A stretch of 64,000 bases of DNA from JAQIBY01 sp046546095 (GTDB lineage: Bacteria; Bacteroidota; Bacteroidia; Bacteroidales; ML635J-15): positions 9,365 through 73,364 of the forward strand of contig JBKGYK010000003.1 in NCBI GenBank assembly GCA_046546095.1. The letters run 5' to 3'. Both the position numbers and the translations under genes were made by a program. Each line of letters begins with the position of its first letter. Within the stretch, counting starts at the first letter, position 1. Positions 19,601 to 27,842 of this stretch are shown piece after piece. The notes beneath the pieces were generated by a model, which saw only the letters and a list, made by a program, of their open reading frames with translations, was not told the origin of the DNA and searched no databases.

Positions 19601-21133
19601 GTATATTTCACACCGCGGAAAGATTCTGACAGTGCAAAAATTATTGTCTCGGGTCAACGTGAGGTGAAAGAAAGTATTCTTAAGAAGATTGTTGACAATA
19701 CCCTGGCCATGGCCATGAGTACCAAAAATATTTCCATATCATATTCCGGTACCAACGCCACCTCACTTCCGGGCTATCTTCCTGAGCCTCAACTCCTGGG
19801 GATAACCAATTATACACCGGACGAGGCTACCTTCGGCCAACAAAACACCATACAGTCACCCGGCGCACCTTTTGTTCTGGGCTGGCAGGACAAAAACTTT
19901 GGCCGCTGGGCATCTGACAACTATCTGATTACACGCGACTCCATGCTCAACCAGCCATACACCATGAGTGAAAATGAAACCTGGAATATAAGGGCATCTC
20001 TTGAGCCTGTAAGACAAATGCGCCTCGATCTCAACCTGAACCGCACACATACCGTAAATACCAGTGAATATTATACCTGGACAATTGATGATCCGACTAC
20101 CGGCGAAGGCTATTTTAAAACAGGAACAGAGCAAATACAGGGAAATTTTTCCATGACAACAATTACCATCGCTTCAGCCTTCGAACCTTTTGGGCAGGAT
20201 GGCAATTATGATTCCGATGTTTTTGAACTGTTTGCATCAAACAGAAAAGTAATTGCCGCAAGGCTTGCACAAGATCGCCCTGACTACGATCCCTCCGCTA
20301 TAGATGAAGATGGCTACCCCGAAGGTTATGGAAAATTATCCCAGGACGTGCTAATGCCGGCATTCAGGGCTGCATACTCCGGAATGGATCCCAAAACCAT
20401 ATCGCTGGAGGAATTCCCTGAAATCACCAGTGTATTGCCAAACTGGCGAATGACTTACGACGGACTGTCGCAGGTGCCATTCATCAAAGATTACATCCGT
20501 ACCGCAAACATTACACACACGTATCGTTCCACCTACAACATCGGTCAATACCAGAATAATTTGCGTGACCTCTGGGATCCTGAAAATGGTTTTAATTATA
20601 TCACCGATTCCGACGGTAACTATTATTCTCAATACACTTTCAATTCTGTCAGTATTACAGAGCAATTCTCACCCCTGATTGGTATTGATCTGAACTGGAA
20701 AAATTCTCTCATCACCAAATTGGAATTCAAAAAATCCAGAAACCTGGACATGAGTTTCAGCAACAACCAACTCACTGAACAACGTACAGATGAATACATC
20801 ATCGGAGCCGGATACAGAATCAAAGATGTACAAATTACCATTGGAACACAGGGCGGCAGAAAACGCACATTCAAATCTGACCTCAACCTCAGGCTGGACT
20901 TCTCAATCAGAAACAATTTAACTGTTATCCGTAAACTGGAAGAAGAAGTAAATCAGGCAACTGCAGGTAATGGAATAGTAACCATCAAAGCATCTGCCGA
21001 TTATGTTTTGAGTGACAGGTTTAATCTAAGATTATTCTATGACCATGTCATCAATACACCAAAAGTATCAATCTCCTATCCGACATCAAATATAGATTTT
21101 GGTGTAAGTGTAAGATTTACCCTGGCTTCCTAA
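13676..21133 (+). CDS. sprA: T9SS translocon / gliding motility protein SprA
   Basis: SprA is the giant outer-membrane barrel through which type IX secretion substrates leave the periplasm; it is needed for gliding in Flavobacterium. The 2485-residue product is close to the known size (about 2400). It has a signal peptide (LLAGGLALLFLFPFAGTSSAFS), the N-terminal block NPNLPVKLQRTTTFDFDEKI, GSLIQGSQSLFGFKTELKFG, repeated EYTLN..LGYISL / DYTVDYNLGRVKI modules (about residues 455-485 and 695-730), IDDFEGSE, and a C-terminal barrel ending FGVSVRFTLAS. The only sensible start is a TTG at 13676, as no in-frame ATG occurs before the signal peptide. It is 11 bases from ruvA. A stem-loop plus T-run at 21162-21207 probably ends it. 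Confidence 0.96.
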   Translation: MKRIYKYLTDTLLAGGLALLFLFPFAGTSSAFSQNNNDSPVPDTTLHSADTIEIDEVDLPWDFQPDDNNPLTADPESPLFGKDPDNINSQIEYDPETDSYVFKKTLGDSLELGTPYSLPFQDYMQYDFEKGMQDYWRQRVENANFETRSSLIPKLEVGGEAFDRIFGSNTIDIKPQGSAELSFGLNISKVENPNLPVKLQRTTTFDFDEKIQMNVVGQIGDKMKLNVQYDTEASFDFENSVKIEYTGHEDEIIQKIEAGNVSLPLTGSLIQGSQSLFGFKTELKFGKLTMTSIFSQQKGETSTITVEGGAQRQDFEIDADEYEKDKHFFLAHYFKENYDKSLENLPVINSGVNITKVEVWITNTSGNFEDARNIVAFTDLAESNDENIQSDYITGISQTMLPNDSVNSLFNIEEQYPLVRDINQTTSLLSGEPFSMQGGVDYQKIESARKLDASEYTLNSQLGYISLDSRLQSDQVLAVAFEYTVGGETYRVGEFANSGVSAPDALIVKLIKGTSLTPDQTTWDLMMKNIYSIGAYQLSSEDFILDVMYQNDKTGTAINYIPAGDVDKTILLRVMNLDNLNQQLDPYPDGRFDFVNNITIRPENGRVIFPVREPFGSHLRQQITSGDPSLDDVADEYVFQELYDSTQSTARQIAEKNKYYMAGQYKSSSGSEIRLNAINIPEGSVKVTAGGMELTENQDYTVDYNLGRVKIINEGILESGTPINISLESNSMFSVQTKTLVGTHLNYEISKDFNLGATILNLTERPLTQKVSIGDEPISNTIWGVNGSYRSEVPEITKAIDWLPFIETKEQSTITLTGEFAHLIPGHSRAIEKEGNAYIDDFEGSETSIDIKMFNAWSIASTPTGQENLFPYGELMDSLRYGFNRAKLAWYVIDPLFQRNNSPVSVEQQSSHYVREVQEQEIFPNKESETGAIPATLAVLNLAYYPNLKGPYNYNTDELNPDGTLMNPEKRWGGIMRELSTNDFEEANIEYIEFWLMDPFVEDEDNPGGDLLINLGNVSEDVLKDSRKSFENGLPAPAVDNPVDTTVWGLVPRVQSLVNAFDTDPESREAQDVGLDGLSSEDEVEFFADYLSDLAANYGTDSEVYQQAVNDPSLDDYHHFRGEDYDDENIGILERYMDYNGLEGNSPVSQPGEEYSTSATSQPDVEDINEDNTLSENESYFQYRISIRPNEMEIGENYITDKVKHKAEMANDQESEVTWYQFKIPISDYDKAIGRIEDFKSIRFMRMITTNFSQPTIMRFGTLDLVRSDWRKYDKSFIQPGEYIPDELSKTPFEVSAVNIEENANKSPVNYVLPPEIDRVIDPQNPQLRQLNEQAMVLKVIDLADGDARAVYKNIDMDVRKYRKLKMFIHAEEVPGYDLNDDDLEIFVRLGSDYQNNYYEYELPVKVTPAGNYDNDSPDDRLIVWPEENNLELEFDLLQLVKQTRNDEMRSAGSGVTLTRLYSMADGERTVSIMGNPNLSNVRTIMIGVRNPKKQTAADHDDGMEKTAEIWVNELRLTDFDEKGGWAARARMTTKLADFGSITVTGETSKPGFGSIEQKVSERQKEEINSYNISSNLELGKFFPEKSGVRIPMYVSYSESVSNPEYNPLDPDIPFKVALNDPNRPQEEKDSIKRIAQDYTQRKSLNFTNVKVNKMKGQPKIYDLSNWSVSYTYNEIFNRNINTEFDTRKDISGAINYNYNATPQNVEPFKNVSFLNKPSFRLIKDFNFYYLPSQLSFRTNLNRQYNESQTRNINNPYMQIPLNVNKNFNWIRQYDFKYNFSRSLKFDFSATNNARIDEPEGRLWEGDPYYDQKMDTIWTNLRDFGRNTQYNHSLNLNYQLPINKIPILSWVSANARYNGNYDWIAGPITADTIELGNTIQNNNTMSMSSQFNLMSLYNKIDYLKKVNQEYKGRKRRRPQKPEMETVTYTEDVKSLEKEKRKRIVHKLKTENVTVKATNKKGAVVPGDTRIVDDKIVYFTPRKDSDSAKIIVSGQREVKESILKKIVDNTLAMAMSTKNISISYSGTNATSLPGYLPEPQLLGITNYTPDEATFGQQNTIQSPGAPFVLGWQDKNFGRWASDNYLITRDSMLNQPYTMSENETWNIRASLEPVRQMRLDLNLNRTHTVNTSEYYTWTIDDPTTGEGYFKTGTEQIQGNFSMTTITIASAFEPFGQDGNYDSDVFELFASNRKVIAARLAQDRPDYDPSAIDEDGYPEGYGKLSQDVLMPAFRAAYSGMDPKTISLEEFPEITSVLPNWRMTYDGLSQVPFIKDYIRTANITHTYRSTYNIGQYQNNLRDLWDPENGFNYITDSDGNYYSQYTFNSVSITEQFSPLIGIDLNWKNSLITKLEFKKSRNLDMSFSNNQLTEQRTDEYIIGAGYRIKDVQITIGTQGGRKRTFKSDLNLRLDFSIRNNLTVIRKLEEEVNQATAGNGIVTIKASADYVLSDRFNLRLFYDHVINTPKVSISYPTSNIDFGVSVRFTLAS

Positions 21134-21161
21134 GCCGATACATGTACATAATTATGCATTT

Positions 21162-21207
21162 TGATCAGTATGTTGCCAAACAATTCAATATCCTGATCAT
21201 TTTTTTT
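21162..21207 (+). terminator. Probable terminator of sprA
   Basis: TGATCAG (21162-21168) pairs with CTGATCA (21193-21199) and is followed by eight Ts (21200-21207). The loop is long (24 bases), so this is a moderate call. The T-run directly abuts the gcvH -7 box. Confidence 0.5.
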
Positions 21208-21214
21208 ACATTTG
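21207..21214 (+). promoter_or_regulatory. Candidate -7 box of gcvH
   Basis: TACATTTG matches TAnnTTTG and lies 27 bases before the gcvH ATG. No convincing -33 TTTG was seen 19 bases upstream. Confidence 0.5.
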
Positions 21215-21241
21215 TAACTTAACTACTAAAAAACTTGGTAT

Positions 21242-21622
21242 ATGAAAATACAGGAAGATTACAAGTACAGCAAAACCCACGAATGGGTAAAAGTTGACGG
21301 TGATGAGGCTTATATTGGTGTTTCCGACTACGCTCAGCAGCAGCTTGGAGATGTTGTTTTTGTTGAGGTGGAAACCGAAGGCGAAGAGCTTGACAAAGAA
21401 GAGGCTTTTGGCACAATTGAAGCAGTAAAGACCGTTTCTGACATTTATATGCCCATTGGCGGTGAAGTCCTTGCCTTTAATGAAAAACTCGAAGACAGTC
21501 CCGACCTGGTAAACAAAGACCCATACGGTGACGGCTGGATCATTAAAGTAAAAATCAGTGACAAATCAGAACTTGATGATCTGATGGATGCTGAAGCATA
21601 CAAAAAAGAAGCAGAAGAGTAA
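21242..21622 (+). CDS. gcvH: Glycine cleavage system H protein
   Basis: GcvH is the small lipoyl carrier that shuttles the aminomethyl group between the P, T and L proteins of the glycine cleavage system. The 126-residue length is standard. It shows HEWVKVDGDEAYIGVSDYAQ at the N-terminus and the lipoylation motif GTIEAVKTVSDIYMP, with the modified lysine at residue 63, then NKDPYGDGWIIKVK. The genes for the P, T and L proteins are not in the window. It has its own candidate promoter just after the sprA terminator. Confidence 0.97.
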   Translation: MKIQEDYKYSKTHEWVKVDGDEAYIGVSDYAQQQLGDVVFVEVETEGEELDKEEAFGTIEAVKTVSDIYMPIGGEVLAFNEKLEDSPDLVNKDPYGDGWIIKVKISDKSELDDLMDAEAYKKEAEE

Positions 21623-21730
21623 ATTCTATGTAAAAGCACCCTGTCCTGCAAGTAAAAGTAGTTCACAAACTTTCCTGCCTGCGCCGGAAAAGCATTGTCC
21701 TTATTTTTCCTTTCAGGATGGGGCTTGTCT

Positions 21731-22432
21731 ATGAAATATATTGCGGTGATACTGGCCGGAGGCTCCGGCAAACGCATGGGCGCAAGCCTTCCAAAACAAT
21801 TCATGGAACTTGCAGGTAAGCCCGTTATACAGCACAGCATGGAACGCTTTGCAAATTCAGGTTGTATAGATGAAATCATCATCGTTTCGCATCCTGATTT
21901 TAAAAGTTTACTTCCAGTTGAAAGTTTAAAACTCAGCATGCCTGCCCATGTTATTCCCGGTGGCAGCAGCAGAAATATGTCCACATGGCAGGCCATCAAC
22001 TTTGCCAAAAACCATTACAGAAATCAGGAAACATCCTTATTATTTCACGATGCTGCACGCCCGAATCCCGACCCGAAGGTAATCAGAAACATTACCACAA
22101 TGCTCATGACCCACAGCGCTGTAGCCACGGTAAATCCTGTAACAGACACACTTTACCGGCTTAATGAGCAGAATGAGTTCTCCGGGCTGGCCGACCGTAG
22201 TAAACTCCTGCGGGCTCACACACCACAAGGCTTCAGGTTGAGGACAATCAGTCAGGCATATGATGCACGTCAGATGAATGGTAATCCGGAATTCACCGAC
22301 GATATCAGCATTGTCAATCACTACCTGCCGGAAGTAAAAATTGGTATGGTAAAAGACAACCCCCTGAATCTGAAAATCAGTTTCCCCGAGGATCTCAAGC
22401 TTATGGAAGCTATTCTGGCAAAGAAAAAATAG
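21731..22432 (+). CDS. ispD: 2-C-methyl-D-erythritol 4-phosphate cytidylyltransferase
   Basis: IspD activates MEP with CTP to give CDP-ME, the third step of the non-mevalonate isoprenoid pathway; ispG of the same pathway lies at 60 kb. The 233-residue product has the nucleotidyltransferase N-terminus ILAGGSGKRMGASLPKQF, HDAARPNPD, the VTDTLYR region and HTPQGFRL, all typical of IspD. The start at 21731 gives the usual MKYIAVILAGG. It lies 108 bases after gcvH with no obvious terminator between, and converges on rfaE1. Confidence 0.93.
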   Translation: MKYIAVILAGGSGKRMGASLPKQFMELAGKPVIQHSMERFANSGCIDEIIIVSHPDFKSLLPVESLKLSMPAHVIPGGSSRNMSTWQAINFAKNHYRNQETSLLFHDAARPNPDPKVIRNITTMLMTHSAVATVNPVTDTLYRLNEQNEFSGLADRSKLLRAHTPQGFRLRTISQAYDARQMNGNPEFTDDISIVNHYLPEVKIGMVKDNPLNLKISFPEDLKLMEAILAKKK

Positions 22433-22441
22433 ATGGTACTT

Positions 22442-22469
22442 CCCTGCTTTATGATAAACTGTTGCAGGG
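22442..22469. terminator. Weak stem-loop between convergent ispD and rfaE1
   Basis: CCCTGC (22442-22447) and GCAGGG (22464-22469) can pair around a 16-base loop that includes the rfaE1 stop codon. T-rich sequence follows on the plus strand. It could serve both convergent genes, but the stem is short. Confidence 0.35.
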
Positions 22470-23456
22470 ATTTTCTTTCAACTCCCTGAGTAAATCATCA
22501 CGCATTACCGGCACAACACCCGAATACTCACACACCAGTCCGCCTGCCATATTTGCAATATAGGCTATGTCACGCCTGTCTAATCCACAAACCAAACACA
22601 GTGTGGCTGTGGCAATAACAGTATCTCCCGCACCGGAAACATCAGAAATATTCCGTATTTCTGCAGGAAGAAAATCCTCCCCATTCTCCGATGCTATCAC
22701 TGCTCCTGCTTCAGCAAGAGTTAATAAAACCTGCTCAACCTTCAGGTCTTTTATCAGTTTTTGAAGCAGCCCGCGGATCATGGCTTTATCACTTTTGGCA
22801 AACTCGGTTTTCATGCCTTCCTTCATTTCCCGGTAGTTGGGCTTAAACAGGGTGACACCTTTATAAGCCATAAAGTTGCGTTTCTTCGGATCAACACTTA
22901 CCGGTATTTTACAATCCGCAGCCAGAGCTACCACATGCTCAATAAGCTCCGGGGTAATTATTCCCTTATCATAATCTTCAAATATTATGGCATCCGGGGA
23001 TTCACTTTCACAGATTGCCGTAATCTTAGAAGCCAGTTTATTCACTGTATCAATGGTCAATACATTCGTGTTTTCCTCATCCACTCTCAACAGATGCTGG
23101 CCATTGCTTATGATACGGGTTTTTACACTGGTGGGTCTGTCTTCAATGCGCAGTATACCATCTGTACGCATGCCTTCTTCATTGAGCAAGCGTATGAATT
23201 CGTCGCCATTGGAATCATTGCCGATAACACTGCACATCAGGGGTTCTGCGCCAAGTGACCGGATATTTCTCGCCACATTGGAGGCACCTCCCAGACGGTT
23301 TTCCCTTCCGCTGATACAGACAATTGGTATGGGAGCTTCCGGGCTGATTCGATCAACCCCTCCCCACATATAAGAATCAATCATCACATCACCGATAATC
23401 AGAATTTTTTTATCTCCGAAGCATTCAAAAACATGCTCAATATTTTCAATTTTCAT
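22449..23456 (-). CDS. rfaE1: D-glycero-beta-D-manno-heptose-7-phosphate kinase (RfaE domain I type)
   Basis: A PfkB/ribokinase-family sugar kinase that phosphorylates heptose 7-phosphate at C1 on the way to ADP-heptose for the LPS core. The 335-residue product has MIDSYMWGGVDRISPEAPIP near the N-terminus, GGASNVARNIRSLGA, and the catalytic motif DVSGAGDTVIATA near residue 285. It lacks the C-terminal nucleotidyltransferase domain of E. coli HldE, so the adenylyl transfer must be by a separate gene. The start at 23456 gives MKIENIEHVF; the longer open frame upstream lacks homology. It is divergent from hemW. Confidence 0.9.
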   Translation of the reverse strand: MKIENIEHVFECFGDKKILIIGDVMIDSYMWGGVDRISPEAPIPIVCISGRENRLGGASNVARNIRSLGAEPLMCSVIGNDSNGDEFIRLLNEEGMRTDGILRIEDRPTSVKTRIISNGQHLLRVDEENTNVLTIDTVNKLASKITAICESESPDAIIFEDYDKGIITPELIEHVVALAADCKIPVSVDPKKRNFMAYKGVTLFKPNYREMKEGMKTEFAKSDKAMIRGLLQKLIKDLKVEQVLLTLAEAGAVIASENGEDFLPAEIRNISDVSGAGDTVIATATLCLVCGLDRRDIAYIANMAGGLVCEYSGVVPVMRDDLLRELKENPCNSLS

Positions 23457-23571
23457 AGGCAATGACTTATCATCATTCAAATTTAGACAAATTAATGAAA
23501 GAAAAAAGCAGTATTCCTTTTCGGTCACGATCAAACAGCTGTTTTTTTTAGCGCTCACATGCTATTTTCAT

Positions 23572-23579
23572 TACATTTG
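23572..23579 (+). promoter_or_regulatory. -7 box of hemW, placed for a leaderless transcript
   Basis: TACATTTG ends only 4 bases before the hemW ATG at 23584. With the usual spacing the transcript would begin at or within a base or two of the ATG. A TTTA lies 21 bases upstream of the box. Confidence 0.5.
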
Positions 23580-23583
23580 TTGT

Positions 23584-24699
23584 ATGCCTGGTATATATGT
23601 ACATATTCCCTTCTGCCGCAGAAAGTGCCATTATTGTGATTTCTATTCTCTGGCACTTTTATCCAAAGAGCAGGATTTTGTTGATGCTCTTTGCCGGGAA
23701 ATAGCACAGGCTTCTCCCGATAAAGAAACTGCTGAAACAATTTACTTTGGTGGTGGCACGCCGTCTCTTCTTTCAGACAAATCTCTGGAACGCATCATGC
23801 TTAGCATCCGGCAGAATTTTGAAATCACAAAGGGAGCTGAAATAAGCCTTGAGGCAAACCCCGAGGACATCCGGCCTGAATCTCTGAAAATATGGAAGGA
23901 GCTCGGATTTAATCGCCTGAGCATAGGCATTCAGTCCACTGATGATAGGATTTTATCTTTCCTGGGCCGGAAACACAGCAGCCGTGAAAGTCTGAAAAGC
24001 CTGGAAGAAGCCCAAAAATCAGGTTTTGAAAATGTTTCTGCAGATTTGATTTATGGCATTCCCGGGCTTAATCATTCCATCTGGGAAAAATGCATCAAAA
24101 CAATACTGTCCACAGGAATTCAACATCTTTCTGCTTATCACCTTACCATAGAACCGGGCACTCTGCTGAATCGCCGCTTAAAACAAAATCACTTTGCATT
24201 GCCGGCAGATGAAGAATCTTACCATCAGTTCATGTTGCTTTTTGACATCACGGAAAAAGAAGGTTTTCCCTGGTATGAAATTTCAAATTTTGCAAAAAAA
24301 GACTTTCACAGCAGGCACAATGCTGCATATTGGGATGACACTGCATATTATGGTTTTGGTCCGTCTGCACATTCTTATGATGGTGAGAACATCCGGAGCT
24401 GGAATCTTTCAGATCTGAATGACTATATTGCAAAGGGAGGCATTAATGCAGAACAGGAATATCTGGACGGCAAAGATAAATTCAATGATTACCTGATTAC
24501 CCGTTTACGGACACGACGCGGTCTTGAGTTTGGTGAAATGGAAAAGCGCTTTGGCAGCACAAAATTATCCGCACTAAAACGTAAACTTCGTGTATACACA
24601 GACACAGGGAAAGCGAAAATTGAGGGGGATTGCTTCAGGCTGAAGCCGGAATCTTTGTTTATTTCGGACAGTATCCTGAAAGATATTATCTATATTTAA
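23584..24699 (+). CDS. hemW: HemW-like radical SAM protein (heme chaperone)
   Basis: A HemN-family radical SAM protein. The 371-residue product has the cluster-binding CRRKCHYCDFY (Cys 11, 15, 18) right after YVHIPF, then GGGTPSLL, the SAM-binding EANPED, RLSIGIQS, and in the C-terminal part HNAAYW and GFGPSAHSY. This shorter form, with the Cys motif close to the N-terminus, is the HemW type (a heme-binding chaperone) rather than true coproporphyrinogen dehydrogenase HemN; older annotation calls it oxygen-independent coproporphyrinogen oxidase. It is followed after 23 bases by the MFS transporter gene. Confidence 0.9.
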   Translation: MPGIYVHIPFCRRKCHYCDFYSLALLSKEQDFVDALCREIAQASPDKETAETIYFGGGTPSLLSDKSLERIMLSIRQNFEITKGAEISLEANPEDIRPESLKIWKELGFNRLSIGIQSTDDRILSFLGRKHSSRESLKSLEEAQKSGFENVSADLIYGIPGLNHSIWEKCIKTILSTGIQHLSAYHLTIEPGTLLNRRLKQNHFALPADEESYHQFMLLFDITEKEGFPWYEISNFAKKDFHSRHNAAYWDDTAYYGFGPSAHSYDGENIRSWNLSDLNDYIAKGGINAEQEYLDGKDKFNDYLITRLRTRRGLEFGEMEKRFGSTKLSALKRKLRVYTDTGKAKIEGDCFRLKPESLFISDSILKDIIYI

Positions 24700-24722
24700 C
24701 CAAAATTATTGACCCTGCGTTT

Positions 24723-25886
24723 ATGAATAAGAAAAAGATTAACCCTGCTTTTGCATCTGTCCCTGTCTTTCTGGCTTTTCTGTGTATGGGTTTTGGTGAT
24801 GTCGCCGGAACACTTACCGATCTTGTAAAGGATGAATATCATCTTACCAACTTCATGGCCGGCTTTGTTCCCGCCTCGGGGTTTGTAATGTTTGGTCTCT
24901 TGTCTGTTCCTTTCAGTTTAATCATGGCACGACAGGGTAAAAAGAAGATTCTGGCCATTGGGCTTATCCTTGCCTTACTTGGCCTTGTAATTCCGCTTGT
25001 GTCTGGTTTTTCTCTTTTCAGCGTTTTATTGCTTTCTATACTACTGCTGGGTGCCGGTGCAGCATTGTTGCAGGTTGCCGGTAATCCCATCATGCGGGAT
25101 GTTTCCCCGGAAGGAAAATATTCCAGAAACCTCAGTTTTGGCCAGTTTGTAAAAGCCATAGGTTCTCTGTCCGGAGCTCTGATTCCTGCAGCCGCAGCAG
25201 CCTGGTTTGGTATGGACTGGAAGCTGCTTTTCCCCATATATGCTATTGCTATCGGCATCACAACAGTCATTCTTCTGTTGATACCCATCCGTGAAAAAGC
25301 CATGCCCGATGTCCCTCCCAGTTTACTTTCCTGTTTGAATTTACTGAGAAAGCCGGGCATTGCCATCATGGTACTGGCGATCTTTTTGTATGTGGGAGCA
25401 GAAGTAAGCATGGCATCAAAACTGCCCAGCTATCTGGAAAACAACTACGGTCTGGATATTGACAAACTGGGAGTGGCCAGTGTAGGTTTGTTTTTTCTGA
25501 CAATCATGATAGGCCGTTTCCTTGGTGGCATCATACTCAACTGGATAAAGGCACCGGTGTTTTTGCTGATTACTACCATTATCGCCCTGCTGGGGATTGG
25601 CGGTCTTTTTCTCCAATCACAGACTGTGGCAATCAGTGCCATAATACTGATTGGCCTGGGTTTTGCCAATATCTTCCCACTGATATTCTCCATTACAGTG
25701 GACAAACATCCGGAATATACCAATGAGCTATCCGGCCTGATGGTCACTGCAATTATCGGAGGTGCTGTTTTGCCTCTCATCATGGGAAAAGTTGCCGATA
25801 TCACAAGTGTTACTTTTAGTTTTATAGTCCCCGGCATTGCCATACTATACACGATTTTTGTCGCATTGAAAACCCAAAATGCCTGA
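24723..25886 (+). CDS. MFS sugar transporter (fucose/glucose-galactose permease family)
   Basis: A 387-residue major facilitator with about 12 hydrophobic segments. GFGDVAGTLTDLVKDEYHLT in the first helix and loop, LLGAGAALLQVAGNPIMRDV, and the position of SFGQFVKAIGSLSGALI resemble the FHS family that includes FucP and the Brucella GluP glucose/galactose permease (which has QxxxNP motifs; VAGNPIM fits). It would bring a neutral sugar across the inner membrane with protons. The start at 24723 gives MNKKKINPAF. The adjacent ROK sugar kinase starts 5 bases after its stop, so the pair very probably imports and phosphorylates the same sugar, which is not identifiable from sequence. Confidence 0.85.
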   Translation: MNKKKINPAFASVPVFLAFLCMGFGDVAGTLTDLVKDEYHLTNFMAGFVPASGFVMFGLLSVPFSLIMARQGKKKILAIGLILALLGLVIPLVSGFSLFSVLLLSILLLGAGAALLQVAGNPIMRDVSPEGKYSRNLSFGQFVKAIGSLSGALIPAAAAAWFGMDWKLLFPIYAIAIGITTVILLLIPIREKAMPDVPPSLLSCLNLLRKPGIAIMVLAIFLYVGAEVSMASKLPSYLENNYGLDIDKLGVASVGLFFLTIMIGRFLGGIILNWIKAPVFLLITTIIALLGIGGLFLQSQTVAISAIILIGLGFANIFPLIFSITVDKHPEYTNELSGLMVTAIIGGAVLPLIMGKVADITSVTFSFIVPGIAILYTIFVALKTQNA

Positions 25887-25891
25887 TTAAT

Positions 25892-26980
25892 ATGAACAAT
25901 AACCCACTCATTCTCAGTCTGGATGCAGGAGGCACCAATTTTGTGTTTTCTGCTGTTAAAAACGGAAAAATCATAGGAGAAAGCATTCGCAAGCCCTCCC
26001 ATGGAGATGATCTTGACAGGAGTCTGCAAACCATTGTGGATGGCTTTTCTACACTGACCGAAGCACATCAGGAGACAGTCGCTGCACTGAGCTTTGCTTT
26101 TCCCGGGCCTTCGGATTATGAACATGGTGTTATTGGTGATTTGGGAAACCTTCCGGCCTACCGGGGTGGAATTGCACTGGGTCCTATGTTGCAAAAAAAA
26201 TTTGGCATACCGGTATTTATCAACAATGATGCTGACCTGTTTGCACTTGGAGAAGCCAGGGAGGGTTCACTCCCCCGGCTCAATCAAAAGCTGCAGGACG
26301 CCGGCAGTCAGAAAACATACAAGAATCTCATCGGCCTGACCCTGGGCACAGGATTTGGCCTGGGTGTTGTAATCCGTGGAAAACTGATTCGTGGTGACAA
26401 TTCCCTGCCCAATGAAGTATGGTTGATGCGTAATCCCGAATACACAAAGGCAAACATTGAAGAATCTGTTAGTATTCGCGGCATTCAGCGTTCCTACCGG
26501 AAAATCGCCAAAAGTGATGAGATGCTCACTCCAAAAGACATATATGATATTGCCATTGACGGCAAAGGGAGCAAAAAATCAGCTGCCCGGGAGACATTCC
26601 GTATTTTTGGAAAAAATCTGGGCGATACCATCGCCAGTTTAATCAGCCTTTATGATGCCAATATTTCAATAGGCGGTGGATTATCCAAAGCCTGGGATTT
26701 ATTTATGCCGGCACTCATGGAACAGATAAATTCCGAATTCATCACGCCCGAAGGAAAACGTCTGCCACGATTAACACATCAGGTGTTTAATCTGGAAAAT
26801 CACAATGAATTTGACAAATTCGCTCACGGAGATAAAAAGTTTATTCCTCTGCCCGGCGAATCTGAAGCAAAATACCCCTATATCCCCAAACCACGGGTTG
26901 GCATCATGAAATCAAGCATGGGCACATCTGAAGCAGCCATGATTGGAGCTTACCATTTTGCTTTGTCAAAGCTTAAATAA
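25892..26980 (+). CDS. ROK-family sugar kinase
   Basis: A 362-residue ROK protein. It has the ATP-binding LSLDAGGTNFVFSAV at the N-terminus, LSFAFPGPSDY, INNDADLFALGEA with the catalytic Asp region, and LGTGFGLGVVIRG. The zinc-binding CxCGxxGCxE motif common in ROK proteins is absent, and there is no N-terminal helix-turn-helix, so this is an enzyme and not a repressor. Some Bacteroidota ROK hexokinases have this shape. Coupled by 5 bases to the sugar permease; glucose or fructose kinase is possible. Confidence 0.85.
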   Translation: MNNNPLILSLDAGGTNFVFSAVKNGKIIGESIRKPSHGDDLDRSLQTIVDGFSTLTEAHQETVAALSFAFPGPSDYEHGVIGDLGNLPAYRGGIALGPMLQKKFGIPVFINNDADLFALGEAREGSLPRLNQKLQDAGSQKTYKNLIGLTLGTGFGLGVVIRGKLIRGDNSLPNEVWLMRNPEYTKANIEESVSIRGIQRSYRKIAKSDEMLTPKDIYDIAIDGKGSKKSAARETFRIFGKNLGDTIASLISLYDANISIGGGLSKAWDLFMPALMEQINSEFITPEGKRLPRLTHQVFNLENHNEFDKFAHGDKKFIPLPGESEAKYPYIPKPRVGIMKSSMGTSEAAMIGAYHFALSKLK

Positions 26981-26989
26981 AAAAAAGGT

Positions 26990-27670
26990 TTAAAGGTCAT
27001 GCCTGAACAAACTCCTGGCTTTACCATTTTCAACAACCAGGGAGTCCCCTTCCTGATTGTACAATGCACAACTGAATTGTGACTCTACCAATAAGGCGGG
27101 TTCACCGTCCGGATCTTCAGCGAGACGGACAGACTCAATCCGGTAAATGAAATTATCATAATCAGGATTTACCGGTTTATCCTCATCGGCACAAACATTA
27201 ACCGGTGTAGACCATTTGGTCATATTTTCATCTTGCCATTCAATGTAAATACCCTTCTGTCTTAATAAGCACAAATACCGGATAAACGATTTATCCCCGG
27301 TGTAAAACAAGCTTTCAAAATATGCAAAATCCGGGGCATTGTTTACACTGTCCAAACTCTGCCTGTGGACATAATCCACCAGGGAAAAACTCATTTGAGG
27401 CCATGACTGACTGCTGCTTTCACGACAGATGGAGGTGTAAACTTTTCTTACTGTATCACTCCCCTCTGCAAATCCGGTACTGATTCCGTACGAAAATACA
27501 CCAGGAACACTCATTCTATCACCCACATATTCAACACGCTCGCCATCCAAATCAAAGACAAGGTAATAATCATATTCCGTGTAATGAGGGCTGATATCAT
27601 TATCTTCACATGAGCACAGTATGAACCCCGGAAGGAATAGCATCAAAAAATAAACGGTTTTTTGCTTCAT
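26990..27670 (-). CDS. Hypothetical lipoprotein
   Basis: The 226-residue product begins MKQKTVYFLMLFLPGFILCSC, a lipoprotein signal peptide with the acylated Cys probably at residue 21, followed by acidic DNDISPHYTEYD. I recognise no domain; it has alternating short strands and ends LFRHDL. It is probably an anchored envelope protein. The start at 27670 is chosen because of the signal peptide; an upstream in-frame ATG at 27721 adds 17 residues with no sense. It converges on the ROK kinase gene with a gap of only 9 bases and is divergent from the response regulator. Confidence 0.75.
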   Translation of the reverse strand: MKQKTVYFLMLFLPGFILCSCEDNDISPHYTEYDYYLVFDLDGERVEYVGDRMSVPGVFSYGISTGFAEGSDTVRKVYTSICRESSSQSWPQMSFSLVDYVHRQSLDSVNNAPDFAYFESLFYTGDKSFIRYLCLLRQKGIYIEWQDENMTKWSTPVNVCADEDKPVNPDYDNFIYRIESVRLAEDPDGEPALLVESQFSCALYNQEGDSLVVENGKARSLFRHDL

Positions 27671-27842
27671 GGCTGTTTTTTGTAAATATAATGATTTTGC
27701 AAATACAATTCTACTATTCAAGGCACGCTCATATTACACTTTCAGCAAACCGACGTTATGCATACCATAAAACAAAAACAGCATGTTGCAGATTTCCCAC
27801 AGTTTACTTACTTTTACGGGTTATAAGAGATATAATGTTATT

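Noticed and set aside
13700..21100. Many open frames on the opposite strand of sprA
   Set aside because: Shadows of a very long gene; none has a signal peptide or recognisable domain together with codon use like the neighbours.
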